Assembly: GCA_035527515.1 (NCBI GenBank)
Contig: DATLAJ010000047.1
Location: forward strand, 1-17,849
DNA length: 17,849 bases
From: a bacterium
GTDB lineage: Bacteria; B130-G9
Reading direction: 5' to 3'
The position numbers and the translations under genes are program-made. The first letter of the stretch is position 1. Each line of letters starts with the position of its first letter. Under the pieces are notes generated by a model, which did no database searches, had not been told where the DNA came from, and was given only the letters and a program-made list of their open reading frames with translations. Of the stretch, positions 7,851-13,203 are shown piece after piece.

Positions 7851-8012
7851 CCAAAAGACCTCTTGGTTTCAACTTGAGCAATGTTGCCACCTCAATGCCC
7901 CGCAAGTCAACAACACCCACGCCGACCGGAAGTCCTCAGTTACTCCCTGCAAGTTGGTGGCTGGCAGTGTGTGGCGGGCTTTCTGAGGCTGTCCAATAAG
8001 TCCGTTTTGTCT

Positions 8013-8090
8013 GTGTAGGGGCGATTCACGAATCGCCCTGGTCTAATCCGATCGGGCACCTTAAGGGCGGTTCGTGAACCGCCCCTACAC
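8013..8090. repeat. nested inverted repeat, GTAGGGGCG type
   Basis: Two 27-base arms (8013-8039 and 8064-8090) are inverted copies of one another, differing at two positions. Each arm is itself a hairpin: 9 bp around a two-base loop in GGGCGATTC-AC-GAATCGCCC and in GGGCGGTTC-GT-GAACCGCCC. The two arm differences sit on opposite sides of the inner stem, so each arm keeps perfect self-pairing. The outer ends, GTGTAGGGGCG and CGCCCCTACAC, pair perfectly. The 24-base spacer is unstructured. Repeats beginning GTAGGGGC with palindromic cores are widely dispersed in environmental bacterial genomes; that is background knowledge, not something this window proves. Confidence 0.8.
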
Positions 8091-8157
8091 GACGTCGATG
8101 TCGTTCTATAGCCATATTTGGGACACCAGGCCCGGCTGACCACGGCACCCCTTGATC

Positions 8158-8186
8158 TTGACAACTTGTCTGATTTCCTGTATTAT
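8158..8186 (+). promoter_or_regulatory. strong sigma-70-type promoter inside the element
   Basis: TTGACA at 8158-8163 is a perfect -35 box and TATTAT at 8181-8186 differs from TATAAT in one base, with the ideal 17-base spacer. Transcription would begin near 8193, leave the element through its right end and run toward the beta-helix gene, giving a leader of roughly 290 bases. No other gene lies in its path. The match is seen; activity is inferred. Confidence 0.65.
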
Positions 8187-8262
8187 TTTCGTGCGGGAGC
8201 ATAGCAAAACCTTCACGTCCTGACTTATTGGACAGCCTCTTCTAGCCTGCCCAAAACGTGTC

Positions 8263-8288
8263 GTAGGGGCGAGGTCTCAGACCCGCCC
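8263..8288. repeat. GTAGGGGCG-type hairpin repeat
   Basis: GTAGGGGCGAGGTCTCAGAC and the six bases after it fold into a 9-bp stem with one bulged A (8272) and a three-base loop (8277-8279). It starts with the same GTAGGGGCG as the nested repeat at 8013-8090. A second, more decayed GTAGGGG unit begins at 8298 (GTAGGGGTGCCGCTTGCCGC). Both lie in the leader of the beta-helix gene, outside the element. Confidence 0.55.
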
Positions 8289-8406
8289 GCAATCGCGTAG
8301 GGGTGCCGCTTGCCGCACGCTTGATGCGGTTCGGGCGCTGTTGGAAAGGGAAGGAGCAGTCGCGGCGAGGGCGCGAGGCACATGTTAGACATAACTGTGC
8401 GAGAGC

Positions 8407-8435
8407 TTGACGATTCGGGAAAAACTCGTTTCAAT
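8407..8435 (+). promoter_or_regulatory. weaker candidate promoter for the beta-helix gene
   Basis: TTGACG (8407-8412) and TTCAAT (8430-8435) stand 17 bases apart, five of six and four of six matches to the sigma-70 boxes. It lies about 50 bases upstream of the start and could be the gene's own promoter, older than the one in the inserted element. Confidence 0.3.
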
Positions 8436-8486
8436 AGCGCCTGTCGGCTGAATGGTGATCTTGTCTCTTGTATGGAGGGTATCGAC

Positions 8487-11400
8487 ATGAAGATACGTGT
8501 TTTCGGGTTGATTATCGTCGCCATTATGGTCTTGGCAATCCTGCCGGCGGTGGCGGCAGCGGCGCCTCAGGTATTTATCGCAACCGACAGCGAGAGCTAT
8601 AAGGCGGGGGATACGATTGAGGTGAGTCTGGCGGGCAACAATGAGGGCGAGGGGATGTCCGTCGATGTCTATATTGGCCTGCTGACGCCCGATGGTGAGC
8701 TCTGGACAGTGGGCGGGATCGTCTGGTGGTCAGAGGCGATCAACCCGTGGATCGAGGGCATCTACGTGCCGGCGGGCTTCACCATGAACCAGAAGCCTTT
8801 CTTCTCGTTCGATCTGCCCTCCGGAATGCCGCCGATAAGCGACCCGGGCGGCTATTCCTTCGCCGCTGTCCTGACCGAGCCTGGCACGTTCAACTGGGCC
8901 TGCGAGGCGAGTTTTGCTCCATTCACGGTCTTCTCCGTTGCGGGCGTGGATTACTATGTGAACGCCGCACGGGGCGAGAATTATGAGTGGTATGATGGCT
9001 CTCCAGACCTGCCCTGGAAGACGATTACGCATGCCCTGAACTCTATTATGGTCTCGCCCGCCTCACCTGCAACCATCCACGTCGCGGGCGGCGTATATTC
9101 TGCCTCCACAAACGGCGAGACGTTCCCGCTGAACATGAAGAGCTGGGTCTCGCTCGTCGGCGACGGTCCGGACGTGACCGTTCTGGATGCGCAGGGGGCT
9201 TCCACTTCTGTGATCTACTGTTTCGAGGCGGATGATTCCATCATCGAGGCATTCACTATAACCGGCGGCGACGCTCATTGGGGTGGAGGGATATACTGTG
9301 AGGGCGGTTCGACCACGATCAAACGTAACACGATCACTGGCAACTCCGCATCTAGTGGCGGCGGTATATATTGCGATGGTGGCTGGGCGACGATCTCAGA
9401 TAACATCATATCAGGCAATTATGCCTATGGCGGCCACGGGGGAGGCGGTATATACTGCTCCTACGGTTATCCAACCGTCCAGAACAACAGGATTGAGGGT
9501 AACCGGGCTTACTGCGACGGAGGGGGCATAAACTGTGAGTTCACAAGCTGGGCGCAGATACTGGGCAACACGATCAGAAATAACTCGGCCAGTGATGGAG
9601 GAGGAGTAGGTTCCTACCTTGCTGGGATGTCAATCTCGGGGAACTCGATCACTGATAACTTATCCTCATGGGGGGGAGGGATATTCTGTTGGTCGGACTG
9701 GGAGGTCTGGATCTTGGACAATACCATTTCCGGCAACTGGGCCGAGAGCGGCGGTGGGGGGATAGCCTCGTGGTGGATGAGCCCTTGCGTAATGAATAAT
9801 CAAATCGTAGGCAACTGGTCCCGGCGTGACGGGGGAGGCATCTGCTGCGACTTTGCGGAGACGGTCTCGAACAACACGATCGCGGAGAATACAGCCGAGG
9901 CTGATGGCGGCGGGATTTGGTGTGAGTATGTGATCATGTTCAACAACAACACCATTTCAGGCAATGTTGCGGGGGGCCTCGGCGGCGGAATCTACAGTCC
10001 GGATTACGGTGGATCCCACATAACGGACTCTATTATCTGGAACAACGGGGACGACCTTGAGAACTGCACGGCCACATATTGCTGCGTCCGGGACCCTGAC
10101 GAGGGCCAGGGCAACATCCACGCCGACCCGCTGTTCGTCTCTGGGCCCTTCGGCGATTACTACCTCAACGCACAAAGCCCTTGCATCGATGCTGGCAGCA
10201 GGCCTGCGGCAGAGGCCGGCCTCTCGCGCATGACGACGCAGGCGGACGGGACACCGGACGCCTGGACCGTGGACATGGGGGTGCACTACCGGATTCCTAC
10301 AAGTCAACGCCCTGTGGTACATATCGATTCGATATCACCTACTCGCGCTACACAAGGGGTGGACACAGTCGAGTTCATCGGTCACGGGACAGACGATGGT
10401 GGGATCACAGGATATGAATGGAGGTCCAACCTGGATGGTCCCCTCAGCCATGAACAGGCTTTCATTGTTCTTCATGCTGCGCACCTCACACTAGGGACGC
10501 ATACGATTTCGCTTCTTGCCTGGGATGATGAGCATCAACGCTCGGAGCGCGCATTCGCTGAGCTCACGATTCTGCCCAGCCCTTTTGAGGCGGTGTATGT
10601 CGATGCGCAACTGGGTGATGATTCCACCGGGTCCGAGATCTCGCCTTTCAGGACGATAGCGCATGCGCTTGGCTGCGTTCATGGCGCTCAGGAGAAGCCT
10701 GTGACAGTGAATGTCGCAGCCGGAACCTACTCAACCTCATTGACCGGAGAGTGCTTCCCGCTGAACATGAAAAACTGGGTCTCGCTCGTCGGCGAGGGGG
10801 CGGACACTACCAGGCTCGATGCTGAAGGCGGCGCCTATCATGTCATCACCTGTCAGAGTGTGGACGGCCTCTTTATTGCTGGATTCACGATAATGGGAGG
10901 TAATGCAGACGGTTTCAAACAGGACGACGGACATGGCGGTGCTATATTCTGTGACAACAGCTCGCCAACGATCCGGGATAACATGATCCAGGACAATTCT
11001 GCAGAATTGGGCGCTGGGATATACTGCTTTGATGGTTCTCCTATGATCCATGACAACGCGATCATGGGTAACTCGGGCGGCGGAATTTGCTGTTATGATA
11101 GCTCTTCTACGATCCATGACAACACGATCATCGGTAACTGGGGCGGTGGGATTCGCTGTTATGATGGGAGCGCTCTAATCCAGAGAAACTCGATCATGGA
11201 CAACTGGGACGACGGTGGGATATCCTGTCTGGGTGGTTCACCGAGGATCTTAGAGAACACGATTGAGAATAACTCGGGCAACAGCGGCGGGGGGATATAC
11301 TGCTATGACAGCTCACCGACCATTCGCGATAACGCGATCTTTCACAACTCGGCGGATTGGCAAGGCGGCGGGATATTCTGCACTGGGCGTGAGAGTTCGC

Positions 11401-12374
11401 CGACAATCCAGGACAACACGATTACCGACAACTCGGCGGATTATGGCGGTGGCATATCCTGCTATATGTGTTCGCCGACCATTTTAGATAACACGATCAC
11501 AAACAACATGGCTGATACCGATGGTGGTGGGATATCTTGCGACAGGAGTTCGCCAACTATCTCCAATAACACGATTACCGGCAACTCCGCATCTCACGGC
11601 GGCGGCATATCTTGCCAGTACGAGGCCTCTCCGACGATCCAGTGCAACAGGATAGCGGACAACTCGGCAGAATGTGGTAACGGTGGAGGGATATCTTGCG
11701 ACAGGAGTTCGCCAACTATCTCCAACAACACGATTACCGGCAACTCCGCATCTCACGGCGGCGGGATAAGCTCCTTAGGCCAGTATTGGTTAGACAGTTC
11801 GCCAGCAATTCAGGGCAATACGATAGCGGGCAACGCGGCGAACGTCGGCGGCGGGATACACTCCTTGAGGAGTTCGCCGACGATTTCAAACAACGTGATT
11901 TCGGGCAATTCTGTTGTGGGCCACGGTGGCGGCATATTCTCCAATGAGAGTAGGTCGATAATCCAAGGCAACACGATATTGGACAACTCGGCGGATTATG
12001 GTGGCGGTGGAGGGATTTGCTGCGACACGAGCTCCCCGACGATCACGGACTGCATCATCTGGAACAACGGTGATGATCTTTATGGCTGCAATGTGACGTT
12101 CTGCTGCGTCCAAAACCCGGACGAGGGCGAGGGCAACATCCACGCCGACCCACTGTTCGTCCCGGGGCCTTTCGGTGATTACTATCTACATCCCGATAGC
12201 CCCTGCATCGACGCTGGCAGCAGGTCTGCGGCAGAGGCCGGCCTTTCGCGGATGACGACGCAAACTGACGCAACTCCGGACGCCGGGACAGTTGACATGG
12301 GGGCTCATTATCCGATTCCGTTGGACCTTGATGAGAACAGAGCCACGAAATTGAACGGTAGGAGCAGGACCTAG
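8487..12374 (+). CDS. secreted twin parallel beta-helix repeat protein
   Basis: This 1295-residue protein is exported. Residues 1-26 form a signal peptide: MKIR, a hydrophobic core, then AVAAAA before PQ. Residues 27-152 form a beta-rich domain. A first parallel beta-helix with a DUF1565-like opening (YYVNAARG, PWKTITHAL) spans about 154-600. A PKD-like linker follows, then a second, homologous helix from about 702 to the end. Rungs read GGGIxC-x-SSPTIxxNTIxxNSA; I count 10 in the first helix and 15 in the second. Each helix closes with IWNNGDDL, GNIHADPLF, SPCIDAGSR and VDMGxHY, like 'choice-of-anchor Q' proteins. I see no LPxTG or PEP-CTERM anchor. The ATG at 8487 is chosen because GGAGGGT (8474-8480) lies six bases upstream and the signal peptide starts there; an in-frame ATG at 8382 adds 35 non-secretory residues. 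Adhesion or carbohydrate binding is a guess. Confidence 0.93.
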   Translation: MKIRVFGLIIVAIMVLAILPAVAAAAPQVFIATDSESYKAGDTIEVSLAGNNEGEGMSVDVYIGLLTPDGELWTVGGIVWWSEAINPWIEGIYVPAGFTMNQKPFFSFDLPSGMPPISDPGGYSFAAVLTEPGTFNWACEASFAPFTVFSVAGVDYYVNAARGENYEWYDGSPDLPWKTITHALNSIMVSPASPATIHVAGGVYSASTNGETFPLNMKSWVSLVGDGPDVTVLDAQGASTSVIYCFEADDSIIEAFTITGGDAHWGGGIYCEGGSTTIKRNTITGNSASSGGGIYCDGGWATISDNIISGNYAYGGHGGGGIYCSYGYPTVQNNRIEGNRAYCDGGGINCEFTSWAQILGNTIRNNSASDGGGVGSYLAGMSISGNSITDNLSSWGGGIFCWSDWEVWILDNTISGNWAESGGGGIASWWMSPCVMNNQIVGNWSRRDGGGICCDFAETVSNNTIAENTAEADGGGIWCEYVIMFNNNTISGNVAGGLGGGIYSPDYGGSHITDSIIWNNGDDLENCTATYCCVRDPDEGQGNIHADPLFVSGPFGDYYLNAQSPCIDAGSRPAAEAGLSRMTTQADGTPDAWTVDMGVHYRIPTSQRPVVHIDSISPTRATQGVDTVEFIGHGTDDGGITGYEWRSNLDGPLSHEQAFIVLHAAHLTLGTHTISLLAWDDEHQRSERAFAELTILPSPFEAVYVDAQLGDDSTGSEISPFRTIAHALGCVHGAQEKPVTVNVAAGTYSTSLTGECFPLNMKNWVSLVGEGADTTRLDAEGGAYHVITCQSVDGLFIAGFTIMGGNADGFKQDDGHGGAIFCDNSSPTIRDNMIQDNSAELGAGIYCFDGSPMIHDNAIMGNSGGGICCYDSSSTIHDNTIIGNWGGGIRCYDGSALIQRNSIMDNWDDGGISCLGGSPRILENTIENNSGNSGGGIYCYDSSPTIRDNAIFHNSADWQGGGIFCTGRESSPTIQDNTITDNSADYGGGISCYMCSPTILDNTITNNMADTDGGGISCDRSSPTISNNTITGNSASHGGGISCQYEASPTIQCNRIADNSAECGNGGGISCDRSSPTISNNTITGNSASHGGGISSLGQYWLDSSPAIQGNTIAGNAANVGGGIHSLRSSPTISNNVISGNSVVGHGGGIFSNESRSIIQGNTILDNSADYGGGGGICCDTSSPTITDCIIWNNGDDLYGCNVTFCCVQNPDEGEGNIHADPLFVPGPFGDYYLHPDSPCIDAGSRSAAEAGLSRMTTQTDATPDAGTVDMGAHYPIPLDLDENRATKLNGRSRT
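11529..11605 (+). repeat. 77-bp near-identical direct repeat, copy 1
   Basis: These bases recur 159 bases (53 codons) downstream with a single synonymous change (AAT to AAC in the CTCCAAYAAC stretch). They encode most of two rungs, GISCDRSSPTIS and NNTITGNSASHGG. Neighbouring rungs are far less alike at DNA level, so this copy arose recently by duplication or gene conversion. Confidence 0.9.
11688..11764 (+). repeat. 77-bp near-identical direct repeat, copy 2
   Basis: Second copy of the repeat at 11529-11605, in the same reading frame. Identity ends at 11765, where copy 1 has C and this copy has G. The sequence between the copies encodes one further rung plus part of the next (QYEASPTIQCN...), so the duplicated unit is about two rungs. 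Confidence 0.9.
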
Positions 12375-12375
12375 A

Positions 12376-12884
12376 ATGGCCACGTATCTCAACCTTATCA
12401 AGAGGCTTATGCAGCTGGATGAGGCTCAATTCGCTCGGCGTGCAAGTACGATGTCGGAGCTTGTACTCTCGTTTCGGAATGATCCGGTTGTCCAGCGACT
12501 CCTCAAGGCGTGCCTCCGCCTCCGCCGAAGGTGGCGATCAGGACGGATCGGGCGGAATACACCGCCGGCGATGAGATGCAGGTTTTCATGTCTTATGAGA
12601 ACCGAGGCGTGAAGGTCGAGGGGGCGATCTACTTCGCTTTCGGACCGGAGAGCCTCGACTGGCTCATCTATTGGCCGTGGATGACTTTCGTCCCGACGCC
12701 GTTTGTCGAGGGGACACTTTGGTCCGGCGTCTCGTATCCTAACTTGCCCTCGACGACACACACGATCCCCGACAGCCTCGCCCCCGGGGGCTACCTCTGG
12801 CTCGGCGCAGTCCTGAATGCCGACGGCTCATTCGCGTCCGACATCGCCCTCTGCCCCGTCACCATACAGGTGGTTGGCCGTTAG
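12376..12884 (+). pseudogene. relic of a protein with the beta-helix protein's N-terminal domain
   Basis: From a GTG at 12510 a 124-aa frame runs to 12884. Its sequence, KVAIRTDRAEYTAGDEMQVF through LAPGGYLWLGAVLNADG, parallels residues 28-150 of the preceding secreted protein (VFIATDSESYKAGDTIEVSL through DPGGYSFAAVLTEPG), so the two domains look homologous. It has no signal peptide and no usable ribosome binding site. Just upstream, in another frame, an ATG at 12376 (two bases past the beta-helix stop) opens a plausible helical peptide, MATYLNLIKRLMQLDEAQFA. That frame becomes arginine-rich once it overlaps the second. A slip in the CCTCCGCCTCCGCC tract at 12513-12526 could have split one gene. 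It may instead be a small real protein with a GTG start. The relic reading is inference. Confidence 0.5.
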
Positions 12885-12896
12885 CCGTAAAGACTT

Positions 12897-12923
12897 ACCA
12901 CAGAGACGCAGAGACACAGAGAG
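12897..12923. repeat. ACCACAGAGACGCAGAGACACAGAG-type repeat
   Basis: The run ACCACAGAGACGCAGAGACA and the bases after it is built of CAGAGA units. Near-identical strings occur as dispersed repeats in many environmental bacterial genomes, often between genes. Here it opens the repeat patch immediately after the relic frame. The family statement is background knowledge. Confidence 0.6.
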
Positions 12924-12954
12924 AAGAGGGGAGTCGGAGGCGAGCTCCGTTCGG

Positions 12955-13045
12955 GTGCGAGCCGACCAGTTGTATCTCCCAGCAAAAGAAGCTACGGGAG
13001 CCGAGGCTCTCGGCTTGAGGTGAGCTCGGCACGTGCGAGCCGACC
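12955..13045. repeat. degenerate tandem unit with 13-bp exact core
   Basis: GTGCGAGCCGACC occurs at 12955-12967 and again at 13033-13045, 78 bases apart. The sequence around each is loosely alike (a GGGAG start, a GAGCTC block before the core, then AGCAAAAG or GGTAAAAG). The whole region therefore looks like two diverged copies of one unit. Between them AGCCGAG (12999-13005) and CTCGGCT (13009-13015) form a 7-bp hairpin with loop GCT. Confidence 0.6.
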
Positions 13046-13071
13046 GAGGAGACTCGCTGGTAAAAGCACTT

Positions 13072-13096
13072 AGGGGAGCGGAGACACTCCGCCCCT
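13072..13096. repeat. AGGGGCGGAG hairpin repeat
   Basis: AGGGG-A-GCGGAG (13072-13083) pairs with CTCCGCCCCT (13087-13096) around loop ACA, with one bulged A. It has the same build as the GTAGGGGCG hairpins near 8013-8290: a G-rich left arm, a tiny loop and a C-rich right arm ending CCCCT. Confidence 0.6.
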
Positions 13097-13106
13097 GACG
13101 TTGCAC

Positions 13107-13135
13107 TTGACTTGATAGCCCCCCGCCAATATCGT
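13107..13135 (+). promoter_or_regulatory. candidate promoter for the primase-helicase gene
   Basis: TTGACT (13107-13112) and TATCGT (13130-13135) lie 17 bases apart, five of six and four of six matches to sigma-70 boxes. The start codon is 69 bases further on, after an A+T-rich stretch. An alternative TTGAAC at 13153-13158 has CATAAT only 14 bases away. Confidence 0.35.
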
Positions 13136-13203
13136 AAAGCTACTCTGATATTTTGAACGGTTGAGAGTATATCATAATTGCGATTTGACGAGGGAGATGT
13201 GTT

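Larger units (their letters stand above)
7985..8239. mobile_element. 255-bp MITE-like element with 18-bp TIRs
   Basis: The left end, GAGGCTGTCCAATAAGTC (7985-8002), is the exact reverse complement of the right end at 8222-8239. The pairing breaks on both sides, so the repeat is bounded at 18 bp. TTCT stands immediately outside the left end (7981-7984) and immediately outside the right end (8240-8243), as a 4-bp target-site duplication would. No transposase frame is inside, so it would be a non-autonomous element moved in trans. The GGCTGTCCAATAA-like end resembles those of DDE-type insertion sequences, but I cannot assign a family. Inside are a nested hairpin repeat (8013-8090) and a near-consensus promoter (8158-8186). 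No second copy is present in this window. Confidence 0.7.
7851..8486. other. 636-base intergenic region, element- and repeat-rich
   Basis: Between the divergent starts of lon and the beta-helix gene there is no convincing coding sequence. Bases 7851-7984 are the lon upstream region; a TTGACT box on the minus strand (7910-7905) has only a poor -10 partner. Bases 7985-8239 form a mobile-element-like block with terminal inverted repeats. Bases 8263-8320 carry two more short GTAGGGG-type repeats. Bases 8330-8486 form the leader of the beta-helix gene, with a second possible promoter and a strong ribosome binding site. Confidence 0.7.
12885..13203. other. 319-base intergenic region with degenerate repeats
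   Basis: There is no coding signal here. Bases 12897-13096 are a patchwork of short repeats and hairpins, listed separately. Bases 13097-13203 are the upstream region of the primase-helicase gene: A+T rich, with one candidate promoter and a good ribosome binding site (AGGGAG, 13191-13196). Confidence 0.6.

Noticed and set aside
5436-7986. Many plus-strand open frames of 60-150 codons across the lon region, and similar ones opposite the beta-helix gene
   Set aside because: They are antisense shadows of lon and the beta-helix gene, arising from G+C-rich codon use. They lack ribosome sites and family motifs.
8013-8090. CRISPR-like or intrinsic terminator reading of the inverted repeat
   Set aside because: There are only two inverted units with no regular spacers, and no T run follows, so neither a CRISPR array nor a terminator is supported.
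8382-8486. 35-residue N-terminal extension of the beta-helix protein from the ATG at 8382
   Set aside because: It would bury the signal peptide. A strong GGAGGGT six bases before the ATG at 8487 gives a better start.
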